DNA from: Przewalskia tangutica
Lineage: Eukaryota; Streptophyta; Magnoliopsida; Solanales; Solanaceae
Assembly: GCA_029844215.1 (NCBI GenBank)
Contig: CM056733.1
Span: 41,429,142-41,493,141, forward strand
Length of the DNA stretch: 64,000 bases
Direction of reading: 5' to 3'
The translations under genes and the position numbers were made by a program. Below the pieces are notes generated by a model that ran no database searches, was not told the DNA's origin, and saw only the letters and a list, made by a program, of their open reading frames with translations. Shown here one piece after another: positions 10,417-21,323 of this stretch (its first letter is position 1; each line of letters opens with the position of its first letter).

Positions 10417-13004
10417 ACACGACTGCCCGGCTCGTGGATCGTGCCTTACCCGCACCCAAGTAGTCATACATCGAGTAATCAATGGAATATAAAAACAAGA
10501 CATGAAACAAATGTAAAATGTAAATACGCTTTATTTGAGAAAAGTCGTCTTTCGCATATATATATAAACCAAGTCCGCGATACATCCCAACTTTACAATA
10601 GACTACTGCACCTCTAAGGAAGTAACAACTATGGCGGACAGGGCCCGCCATACCTCGAATGTGCAAAACTATCTACAACAACAGGAGATCATACCCAAAA
10701 GTCGAGCCTCCGAGAATGGAGCTCGACACTGCAGAAAAGATCCTAAAATCGAGGATCCGCTACTGCTTCCCTTTACTGCGACATGAACGCAGCTTCGAAG
10801 GAGGTCGATAACAGTACCAAGTATGTGAAATCAGAAAGTACTTTAAATGAAATCATACCATTTTAAAAGCAATTTTACAAATATGTAGAAACAACCAATG
10901 TAATCGCACATAGTGCCACAACATAACCAAAAGCAAAATAGATATAACATAACCGGTCTTTTCTAGGCCGCTAATGATCGGGCAAGGCCAATCGCCCATA
11001 GTATCATTATGCGAGCTTAATCCTGGAACTCCCGCACCGCATAGTCACATGCACCCGCATGAGGTATTCTCGCGACGGGGTAGCTAGCCCGCGTATCCTC
11101 TGGACTCCCGCATCCGCATAGTCACATAGACCACATAGTCACATGCACCGCATAAGGCATTCATCGACGGATAATACACTCGAATGATCAATCACGGAAC
11201 TCCCGCACTCGCATAGTCACGCATCGCGTAGCCGTATAGACCGCATCAAGGGTGGCAAGCCCTGTATAACAAGTCAAGGGTATGTGATATAATAACAAAG
11301 ACAACGCTTAACATTTAAGAACGTAAGCACAACAAGAATAACCCCTTACACAAAGATCACAAGACACTAACACGCGTAGCATCATAACATGTTTACTTAT
11401 CAAACTATCTTACTACACTTTTCGAAATCAATACAAGATTTTCATAAACAAATAAGTAAAACCGTTCCTTTTATCCTTCTTAAGTCGTTATACCTAACTT
11501 CCCATAAAGCTAGTATAACTCTTAAGCTTACGCTTTAAAAATCAAGTATTACTCTTCTTTAAAAATGATTCATAATTCTTTGAAATACTTCAAGGTTCTT
11601 ATTATTAGACTCAAGTCAAAAGACGTCAAGTAAAACCATGTTCGCTTAACACACGACGCTCACCGACTATATATATATTTTAAAATATCATGCTCAAGAG
11701 GATAGGAAGAATCACATACCTCCTCGGCGAAATCCACCTGCCAAGTCGAATATGTCGCGCGCAGAGTATCAACCTATAATAGTCAAATACGTCTATCAAC
11801 GTCTAGACTATTCTGTAGAATATTCTAAGCAGAGGGTTCTTAATTCTACGGAAAATTGGGCAGTACTTCCCTACCCGCCATACTACACAAGTTCATCAGA
11901 ATACAAATCCCATGTAAGTCTGATTCAATCTTCTTTAATAGACTTCTGATGTGATTTCAGTTCAATTCTCTTCTGTAATATCTTTCTATGTATCTTATAC
12001 TTATTTCTATACTACTACAGTATGTAATCTCCAATTACAATAGAAGAATAGGATATTTACCTCGGTAAGCCCAAAATTATCCAAGTTTAAATGCCGATCC
12101 CGAGCAAGGTTTAGCTCCTATTCCGCACGCTCCGATAGCTCCAAGAAACCCTTAGAAGTTCTACACAACTTCTACTTACTACTTCAACCAACTATGAAGT
12201 TTCTCCTGTGGTTTCGTTTTGTGACTAAAGGATATAAGGTAGTATTTCGGGCTTTTAGTATAGAGGTGACTTTGGAATACTACAAGGTATATGGCTAGGT
12301 ATTTTGGGATAGTAACACTACTTGGAGAATATTTTCTACCAAGGGGAAGGCTTTGACGAGACAACTAGGAAGGGGAAGGGGTGTTTCGGCTAGCTCTTCT
12401 CAAGAGGGGGGGGGGGGGGGGGAAAATTGGACGAGACTTCTACACAAATGGGGAAGGATTTTGAGAATTATAAAATGTGGAGTGGATGAAGAAGGCTTCA
12501 ACTCCGGGGGTATTTATAGAACACCCAAGGGTCAAGATTAAAACAAATGGAGGGTGGGGATTAAGATCCATGTGAAAGATGAGATCTTCCAACCAAGTGT
12601 CCACCACAATGTTGGGACATATGTCCACCACAACATTGGGACATATGTCCCCCACAACAAAGAGCCATGTGGCCTCCACTATCTCACAAAACCGTCCAAC
12701 CTTACCTACCCCTACTACCCAAAAATATCTTGCAAGACTTAACCAATTGACCTTGTCCACTTGGCCACATTTTCGTCCAACTCATGCCAACTAAGGGTGA
12801 CACATGTCGCCCTCCTATTTGTCCAAATATTTCGTCTCTTGGAAAAATCCGTAATCGGTTAAAATATTAAAAACGTAGAATTTCCTTCACAAGGTTCGAA
12901 ATCTTTTCCGTCGAAAGTTCACAAGTTCATTCTTAACCTAATTAGGGCTTGAATAATCGTACGTACGTCCCCGCATACCTACTCTAGAAGTACGGGGTAT
13001 AACA
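10417..13004 (-). mobile_element. E0 3' LTR (left copy)
   Basis: About 2.59 kb, ending in tagaagtacggggtataaca and matching 55154-57799 along its length. Inverted TATA box at 12511-12518. A run of 17 G at 12406-12422 corresponds to 10 G in the other LTR. The region 11025-11240 holds imperfect repeats on the theme cccgcatccgcatagtcacatagacc. Compared with the other copy, many CTG or CAG triplets read as CG (for example aaaatcgagg versus aaaactgagg). Confidence 0.85.
12511..12518 (-). promoter_or_regulatory. LTR TATA box (TATAAATA) in E0 left LTR
   Basis: Plus strand reads tatttata; in LTR orientation TATAAATACCCCC, about 490 bases from the LTR start. The same box recurs at 57306-57313. Confidence 0.6.
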
Positions 13005-13050
13005 TTCTCCCCTCCTTAGAAACATTCGTCCCGAATGTTCCTTCTTAAGA
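13005..13050 (-). other. Polypurine tract and conserved hairpin beside the E0 3' LTR
   Basis: Inside the LTR end there is a polypurine tract (minus strand aaggaggggagaa), then a perfect 8-bp inverted repeat aacattcg/cgaatgtt with a 3-base loop at 13021-13039. The same arrangement occurs next to the LTR at 20834 (hairpin 20851-20870) and at 24908 (24921-24937). Confidence 0.65.
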
Positions 13051-13059
13051 CAGATAACA

Positions 13060-16000
13060 ATAAAGTTCCTCATAACGTAAACAGTTTATAAATGCCACAC
13101 ATGGCCACAATACAACACTTAAGCACATATGGTAATTGAAATCAACAAGTAGGAAAGTAAGTTACCTGGAGGTGTGGGGAATAAGTGAGGATACCTCTGT
13201 CTCATGTCCTCCTCTGCTTCCCACGTCATCTCCTCCCTGTTCTCGTTCCGCCATAAGACCTTGACGGAAGCCACATCCTTCGTCCGCAGACGCCTAACCT
13301 GACTATCGAGTATCGCTATGGGACTCTCCTCATACGATAACCCCTCGGTCACCTGGACATCGTCAATCGGGTGTACTCTAGATGGATCCCCGATACATCT
13401 CCTCAGCATAGAAACATGAAAAACCGGATGCATCGCTTCCGCATTGACGGCAGATCCAACTCATGACATAACCTTGCCTACCTCGCGACAACTGATAAGG
13501 CCCAATGTACCAATGGCCGAGCTTCCTTTCCTCCCAAATCTCATCACACCCTTCATGGGTGACACCTTCAGAAAACCCAATCATTAACCTCAAACTCGGA
13601 TGCCGACGACGATGATGCGTGATACGACTTTTGTCGACTCGAGCCGCCAATAGTCGCTCCGGATAAGCTTCACCTTATCCATCGTCACTGAACTGTGTCC
13701 GTCCTACTAATCGCACTCGCCCACATCGAACCAGCCTATCGCGACCGCACTTCCTCCCATACAAGGCCTCATAAGGCGCCATCCGAATCTTTGAGTGGTA
13801 GCTATTATTATACGCAAACTCAACTACATGCAAATGATCCTCCCGGCTACCTCAAGTCAATAACACAGCTCGCAGATATCCTCAAGAGTGCGATAAGGCG
13901 CTCGCTGTCCGTCTGCTCGAGGATGGAATGCAGACTGTGCTCACTCGCCCCTAAACCCTTCTCGAAAGACCTCTGAAGTTAGCCAGAACCGGGCCTCTGT
14001 CTGCGATATGATAGAAATAGGGACCCATGCGCCTCACGACTTCTGATGTAAAGTCCGCATAATCCTCAGCCGAAAAAGTCGTCCTGACGGGAAGAAAGTG
14101 GGTTGATTTCGTCAGCCTGTCGACGATAATACAGATAGAATCATGCTTCCTCTGAGTGCGAGGTAATCCTGTGATAAAGTCCATGTTGATCACCTCCCAC
14201 TTCCAGGTCGGGATCTCTATCGTCTGCATTAATCCACCAGGCCTCTGATGCTCTACCTTCACCTGCTGACAACACGGGCACTGAACTACAAACTCTGCAA
14301 CGTCCCTATTCAAGCCATCCCACCAATACACAAATCTGAGGTCGTGGTACATCTTTGTCGACCCCGGATGGATAGAGTAACGCCGCGCCGGTGCTTCCTA
14401 GAACTCGCCGCCAAGTCCTGCAATGTCTGGAACACACAACCTGCCCTCAAACCTTAGTACCCCATCAGGTGCTATCTCAAAAGGACCCTTCCCCTCACGA
14501 AGAGTCGTATCACGATACCGCGTCAAAATCGGATCCTCAAATCGCGTTCTTCACCTCTCGACGATGGAAGACTCGCAACCTCTCGAACTCGAACCCCACC
14601 GCTATCGTAACCAATCAATCGACTCAAGGCTCGCTAACTTATGTAACTCGTGGACCATGCCCCTCCTCTCTGGCTGCACATCTGATAGACTCCCCATCGA
14701 CCTACGACTAAGAGCATCTGCCACAACATTGGCCTTCCCCGGGTGGTACAGGATATCAACATCATAATCCTTGAGTAACTCTAACCACCGCTCTGCCGTA
14801 AGTTCAGCCTCCTCCGGCCGAAGATATACCGAGGCTCTTGTGGTGCAGATAAATATCCACATGAACCCCATACAAATAGTGCCTCCAGATCTTGGCGTGA
14901 ATCACCGCCGCTAACTCCAAATCATGGGTGGGGTAGTTCCTCTCATGCTTCTAAGTCGCCGATGCGACGCTATAACCTTGCCTCGCCGCATCAACACACA
15001 TCCAAGCCCGATGCTCGACGCATCACAATACACCACATAGCCGCTCGACCTCCGGAAGAGTAAGAACGGGCGGTCGTCGCCTCCTTCAAGAATCGAAAAC
15101 TCGCCACAAGCATCACCATCAAACTTAGCCGCTTCCGAGTCACCTAGTCAATGGTGCAGATAGAAGCAAACCTCTCCACGAACCGCCAATAATAACTCGC
15201 GAGGCCCGTAAAGTCGCGCACTGGCCGAGTAAGAGGTATAGGCCAAGTCCTCGATCGCCTCGATCTTAGCCGTATCCACCAATACCATCGGCCCATAATG
15301 TGCCCAAGAAAAGCCACCGGTTAACCAAAACTCACATTTGGAAAACTTGGCGTATAATCGCTGGTCCCGAGAACTCTCAAAGACAGCCTCAAATGCTCCG
15401 CATGCTCCCGCCAGAGCGAGAATAAACCAAGATGTCATCGATGAATACTATCACAAACGTATCCAAAATGGCTTGAACACTCGGTTCATCAAATTCATAA
15501 ATACCACGAGCATTGTCAAACCGAAAGACATGACCGAACTCATAGTGCCCGTCATCGTCCGAATGCGATCCTAGGGATATCCGCCTCGACTCGCACTGAT
15601 GATAGCCCGATCGCAGATCAATCTTGAGAAACATCTCGCACTTCGCAATCGTCGAACAAATCATCAATCTCGGAAGGGGGTATTCGTTTAATGGTCACCT
15701 TGTTCACCGCTCAGAAGTCAACACACATGCGCAGCTGGCCCCGCCCTTCTTCTTCACGAACAATACCGGCGCTCCCGTGGAGAAACACTAGGTCCGATGA
15801 AGCCCTTTCTCCAAAGAAATCTCTCACCGGTCCTTCAACTCTCTCAACTCGGCGGTGCCATTCTCAGATGGCGGAATAGAAATAGCCGAGTGTCCGCAAA
15901 GACATCAATACAAAACTCTATCTCCTCTCGTGAGGATACCCGAGGTCGTCTGAAACACATCCGGGAACTCGACCATCGAATCGATTGAAAATCTGCACCG

Positions 16001-16440
16001 CAGCCTCAGATCAAACACCCGAATGAGATGGTAGATATACCCTTCTCGCACCATCTTCCTAGCCTTGAGGTAGGAAATAAACCTACCTCGGCGTCTGATG
16101 TTCCTCCCACTCAATAACCGGCTCCTCAGAAACTGAACCGCACCACTCTCTCCTCAGCCTACATTGGCGAAAGGTGAAACTAGCCAATACATACCCATGA
16201 TCACATCGAAATCGGTCATGTCCAACTCTATCAAGTCGGCTAGTGGTCCGACGATCGATAAAGTCACTGGGCAAGCCCTATATACCCGTCGAGCTACCAC
16301 CGAATCACCCACTGGCGTAGCTACCTCGAAAGGGTCTATGGACTCAGGCTCTATCCCTATCCTACTAGCAATAAGGGGAGATATATAGGACAGAGTAGAA
16401 CTCGGATCTATCAAGGCATACACGTCACAACATGAAACTG
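13060..16440 (-). pseudogene. E0 pol: protease, reverse transcriptase, RNase H, integrase, chromodomain tail (broken)
   Basis: Read right to left on the minus strand, the domains come in gypsy order. Protease 16154-16423 (YALIDPSSTLSY). Reverse transcriptase about 15148-15667, with KIDLRSGYHQ and VIVFIDDILVYS. RNase H tail 14602-14871 (WLELLKDYDVDILYHPGKAN, then ADALSRRS). Integrase 13951-14352 (CPCCQQVKVEHQRPGG, VINMDFITGLPR). C-terminal tail 13119-13433 (HPVFHVSMLRRCIGD, VLWRNENREEMTWEAEEDM), which is the Tekay/Del-type chromodomain end. Many frameshifts break it into short pieces, and part of the damage has the CTG-to-CG look described under findings. The protease is cut at about 16440, where foreign LTR sequence begins. 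Confidence 0.9.
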
Positions 16441-16632
16441 ATAAGAACCCTTACCCAGAATCTCATTAAGTTTAGCGGACCATTAAATGGAGTTAATGTT
16501 TACTTTAAACTAGTTAATATTTAGGTGTCCTAATTCACTCAAACTAATTAGGTGGCGACTCCTTAAAATACATTTAGGAATCAACCATACGTGGCCCTCC
16601 CATTTCGACTTCGGTTAAAATGGGGTGTTACA
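16440..16632 (+). mobile_element. Stub of an Ogre-like LTR (last ~190 bp)
   Basis: Nearly identical to the last 190 bases of the Ogre-like LTRs (37217-37408 and 46293-46482), ending tggggtgttaca at 16632. It is followed by ctgcg (16633-16637), the same target-site bases that follow the complete LTR at 46482. The left edge is an abrupt fusion to E0 protease with a few bases of shared ataa. It is therefore a deletion or recombination scar and not a separate insertion. Confidence 0.85.
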
Positions 16633-17769
16633 CTGCGCTGTACCACCCGTGCCGCCTCTAGACGGACAATCTCTCCTCAAATGGCCCTTCTGGCCACACG
16701 AGTAACAAGATCCCAAAGCTCTGCGACACTCGCCCTGGTGGAACCTACCGCATCAAGCACACTGAGGTGTGGGTGGTCCCGACGCGACGGTTCGCTCGCC
16801 TCGAAATCTTGTAGTCCCGAGCCACGACCGCTTCCCGACCGACTGCCGATCGACCTCTTGCCGTAAAAATCGCGGACGGAGCACTCTGTCCGGCCGGAAT
16901 GTGGACTCACTTCGCCGAGGCCGCCGCCTGAAAATCGCCCGAGACTGATGTCTCGGCCTTCGGGCCGCTCGACCAAATCGGGTCCTCCTCTCTATCCTCT
17001 ATCCTCGCGATAGGCTGCATCCGGCGATGTCCATACCGGGCCAAGAGCCACACCTAAGCATGCGGTAATCATATGACGGCCAAGCCCCATCACAAAATGA
17101 TGAACCCTATCCGCCATGTCGCCTACAATAGTATGCGTGACACCGCCAAGGAGTCAAACTCTGCTATACTCTCGACAGCCCTCCTGCTCGCCTCAAGGTC
17201 AAGAATCCTACCCGGCTCTCTCATCTCGGAGGCAAAAGTGATCCATGAAGGCCTCTCAAACTCCTCCCAAACAACCGGAAGAGCATCATCACCCTCGAAA
17301 GCAACCACGACTCAAAACGGTTCAACGCAATATCGCGCAACCGCAAGAGGCTAGCGTAATGCACTCGGTATTCAAGCCCTAAGAACTCGCATGGTCCGGT
17401 CAGAGCCGCCGAATGAACTCCCGCGATCCTCATCGACTCGAACCGTAAAACTCGTGGATGACATCCCGTAAAATCCCTAATCCACAAATCGCCGCTCAGG
17501 TAGGCCGCCGCTTCCTGCATTGGCCGCCGCCATTATCTTGGTCAATAACCGACCGCCTCGTAGTCTCTATACTCAAGAATCGGTGGGAACTGAGGGTCTG
17601 CACGAACCTTCGAGCTACCGCCGCCTCGGCCTTCTAAAATCGCAGCGTGGCCGAACTCGCCGACTCGCTTACTACCTCGTGCATAGTGCGTGCTCGAGCC
17701 CGTAACCTTCCGAGTACCGCCAGCGCCTCCCGCCGCTTGCCCTTCGGGCCCCGTCGCTCCGCGAGGCAT
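16633..17769 (-). pseudogene. G1 gag, left duplicate
   Basis: Start codon at 17769 (MPRG..., corresponding to MPHG in the other copy). Towards the end come the zinc-knuckle cysteines: a CARCGRFHQGEC-type motif, then a CX2CX4HX4C knuckle at about 16690-16750. The first knuckle contains a TGA (plus-strand tca in 'gcatcaagc') where the right copy at about 46600 has CGA, so this copy has a stop by C-to-T change. Many indels relative to the right copy fall at CTG/CAG sites. The primer site downstream (17959-17970) reads cgctcgatacca where intact relatives have gctctgatacca. Confidence 0.8.
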
Positions 17770-17975
17770 ATCTGTTTCATAAGACTAGGTCAAAGAGGAT
17801 TCAACCTAATAAGACAGCTCTACTGCACGATCTCAGAGAGAGAAGAATGGAAACCAATCCTAAATGTCCTGCAACCTCCTGATTATAGATATGGTGCACA
17901 ACACACCGATAATCAAGACTCTACTAGACACCTGCCTCAGACACTTTCGAGGACTAATCGCTCGATACCACTTTT

Positions 17976-20834
17976 TGTCACGACCGACCCGGCCGCGATC
18001 GTGCCCTACCCGCACCTGCTCGTATACATCGAGAATAGCAATGAACATACACAACATAAACACAGTGTAAACAATATAACAACACAAAGCAGCCGATAAG
18101 TGCCGCTTTCCATAATATAAACAAAGTCAAAAGTACAACTTTACAACTCGCTTACAACCCAACCACATATGTGAATACGCACTTAGGAATAACAATCGTA
18201 TGGACAGGGCCCGCCATACCCCGAATGTACATAATCTACAACATCGTGGAAAGATCGTACTAAAAGAAAGACAAGCCTCCGAGAATGGAGCTTGACGTCG
18301 ATAAGTGATCCTAAGAGTGAGGATCCACCACCGCTACTCTTCCTCGCGGCATGAACGCGGCCGAGAAGGGTCAAGACACAATATGTACTAAGTATGTAAA
18401 ATCGAAAGTACTGTAATTACAACATAAGTTTAAAAGAAAGCGGAGACATGTATGATAACAAAATTACGATACAAAGGCCTTACTAACAATGAGAGTACAT
18501 CAAGAGAATACGCATAACATCACAATAGCGCCTCCGATCATATCATGGGTAGCGAACCCGTAAAACAGGTGGTATAACGTCTTGGGGTTCCTACCTCATT
18601 TATAGTCTTACCTCAAGGCGGTGGTATAACGTCTTGGGGTTTTGCCTCATTTATACTCTTACCCTGGCAAAGGTAATAAAACAGGTGGTATAACGTCTTG
18701 GGGGTTTACCCCTCATTTATACTCTTATCCTGGAGAAGGTGGTATAGCGTCTTGGGGGTTTACCCCTCACTTATACTCTTACCCTATCTCAACCGGCCAT
18801 CATACAATAAATAAGCAAGTTAGAAATCCCCCTAACTTCTTATTAGTCTTATTCGTCTACACTCTCATTTTAGTTTACTTAAGGCACTAACAGGTCTTTT
18901 ATAAAAATCCGGGAATTTAACCCAAAGTACTACGTACTTCAACCTTTTAAAAATGACTCATTTTCATATAGCACTTCCAAGATACTATAAACCGTAGTAT
19001 CAAGTCAAAATCTCTTTTCAAGACAAGTCACAATACCTTTAGAATTTAAGTTAGGTTTCTAAATCAAGTGACTTCTTTTCTTATAAGACCTTAGGCAATT
19101 GATACCTTAAAACCAATTTGCCTTTCATTAAAAACAAGCCATTTACCTTTGCATAAAGTCAATATAACCAACTCCCCATAAAGTCGTTATATTCACTTTA
19201 TACCTTAGTCAAGTACAATTTTCCTATCCAAGGGACTTATACGATTAAAACGACACAAGTATCACATACTTTAAATCCCTTCAAGTCCCTTAACTTTACT
19301 AAGACTTAAGACATCCTTAATACTTTCAAAGAAGTGAGTTAACTTCCTAACTCACCCGACTTGGCATTTTATAAGGCTAGTAAGGAATGTCAAAGTCTTG
19401 TACGTCTACCGTACTATATACGCGAAACTAGTCATGCTCAAAAGATAGGAAAAGTTCTACATACCTCGTCGGGTCAAACCACTTGCCAAGTACAAAGTCC
19501 CGCCCGTAGTATGTCAACCTATAATATTCACAATACGTATATTAAAGCCTTACTTCAATCGTAGAATATTATAAGTGTTAAGTCTCTAAATTCTACGGAA
19601 AATCGGACAAAGACCTCCTTTGTTTTTACTCACTTTGCCACCTTTTTCAAGGCCGAAATACAATAACCAAACAGCCCCAATTGGCTCACAACAATATAGA
19701 AGGTAGTCCAATACAAATGAATAACCAAACAGCCCCAATTGGCTCACAACAATATAGAAGGTAGTCCAATACAAATGAATAACAACTAATACAAACTACA
19801 GTCCAAATTCGGCCACCTTGAGTTCAACAATACCAATTCTTATCCAATTTCCATTTCAATCCAAATTGGTAGCATAACATGATATCAAGTCGCATTTGAT
19901 TATAATAACCATAATCTTTAAGTAAGTAACATGCGACGATTTCTAAAACGACCAATTAGTAATTCAATTTTCAAGTGGCTTGTATAACATTTGGATTTAG
20001 CTACAAGCAATCCATAATACTTATAACTTCAACATATCAACTTCATGCTAGCAACAAGTAAAGCTAACAACAATATAATTATATAATCTTGTAACACCTT
20101 TAAAAGACAAGATTATACCTTAACGATTTTTAATCCAATTCCAAATCCGAAGTCGCTCCTAGTAGTTTAGAGCCTCTCCAAGACACTTCAATCCGCTTGT
20201 TGAGACCCTTAGAACAACACCAACAATTATCCTTCAAAACTCCAAACAAAACCTAGAAAGACCATTAGGTTTTCGTTTTGCGACTAACCCGTAAACCATC
20301 TTTTTCCAAGATTTTTCTATTGAGATGTGTTTAAAATACACCTAAGAACCTTGGTTTAAAGTGGGGAGCTAAAAGAACAAGGAACAAATTTTTTTCTTCT
20401 TTTCCTTTAGAGAACCCGAGAGCTCCCTATTGAGTTCTTCAAATCTTGTGTGAAATTTCTCTAAGTGTTGGCTCTCTCTAGCACTACTAGTATTATATAG
20501 AGCAATGGATGGTCAAGATATAAACAAATGTGAGGCTTGGATAAGCTCTTAGTAATTCAAGACTTATTGACCATATGACTTAGTCAAGATTGTCAAGCCA
20601 CAACTTGCAAGACTTTAGTCATCCAAGACTTATGGTAAATGACCATTATGGCCTTGCCTAAATCGACCAAGGCATCAATAAGGGGGGTGACACATGTCGC
20701 CCTCCCATTCGTCAAAATAAAACGTTTTCCGACAATTCCATAATTCCGATAAATTTTTACAAGTCTCAAATCTTAACACTTGTGAGTTCTTACTTACGTT
20801 CTTAAAACATGTCCTGAAATTACGGGGTGTAACA
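17976..20834 (-). mobile_element. G1 LTR, shared by two G1 units
   Basis: 2859 bp, starting tgtcacgacc and ending attacggggtgtaaca. It matches 47850-50731 almost throughout in its AT-rich part. On its left is a gag with primer site, as expected beside a 5' LTR. On its right are a polypurine tract and the end of pol, as expected beside a 3' LTR. It is therefore the middle LTR of an LTR-internal-LTR-internal-LTR chain. A TATA-like tatatag lies near 20493-20499. It has a 58-bp duplication at 19662-19719/19720-19777. Confidence 0.85.
18561..18790 (-). repeat. Tandem repeat in G1 LTR (about 4 units)
   Basis: Units contain ggtggtataacgtcttgggg, then ttatactcttaccct. The same array lies at 48455-48680 in the other G1 LTR. 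Unit length varies because of small indels. Confidence 0.75.
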
Positions 20835-21323
20835 TTCTTCCCCCCTTAGAAACATTCGTCCCCGAATGTTCTTTCAGAGTCAAACTTAATTAGCGACATA
20901 GTTTCCTTTCACAACCCCGACATACCAAAATAAATGCTACACATGGCCACATAATAGCATTTAGGCAAAAGAGATACTTCAATTTAAAACTTGACAAGTA
21001 AGGGAAGATGAATTACCTGAAGGTATAGGAAATAAGTGAGGATACTTCCTCAACATGTCCTCCTCCGCCTCCCAAGTCATCTCCTCTCGGTTATCATTCC
21101 TCCACAGGACTTTGACGGAAGCTACTTCTCGTCCTGATCGCCGACCTGGCGATCGAGTATCGCTATGGGACTCTCCTCATACGATAACCCCTTTGTCACC
21201 TGGACCTCACTAGTAGGGAAAACTCTCGCTGGATCACCGATACACTTTCGCAACATAGAAATATGGAAGACCGGATGTACCGCCTCCAACTCTGATGGCA
21301 GACCCAGCTCGTAGGCAACCTTG
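20835..21323 (-). pseudogene. G1 pol 3' end (chromodomain tail), split by L3
   Basis: A polypurine tract and a hairpin (20851-20870) lie next to the LTR. Then comes the minus-strand C-terminus of pol, with the equivalents of ILDRQVRR, VLWRN and EEMTWEAEEDM, ending in a stop near 20982. The frame continues across the L3 insertion at 30421 (KLSPRYIGPYQIVRRVGK, then VAYELG), so both halves belong to one integrase. Confidence 0.85.

Noticed and set aside
17859..17970. Degenerate primer site as a new tRNA primer class in G1
   Set aside because: The single missing base fits the CTG-to-CG pattern seen everywhere in this copy. The intact tRNA-iMet site in L3 and E0 is the simpler explanation.
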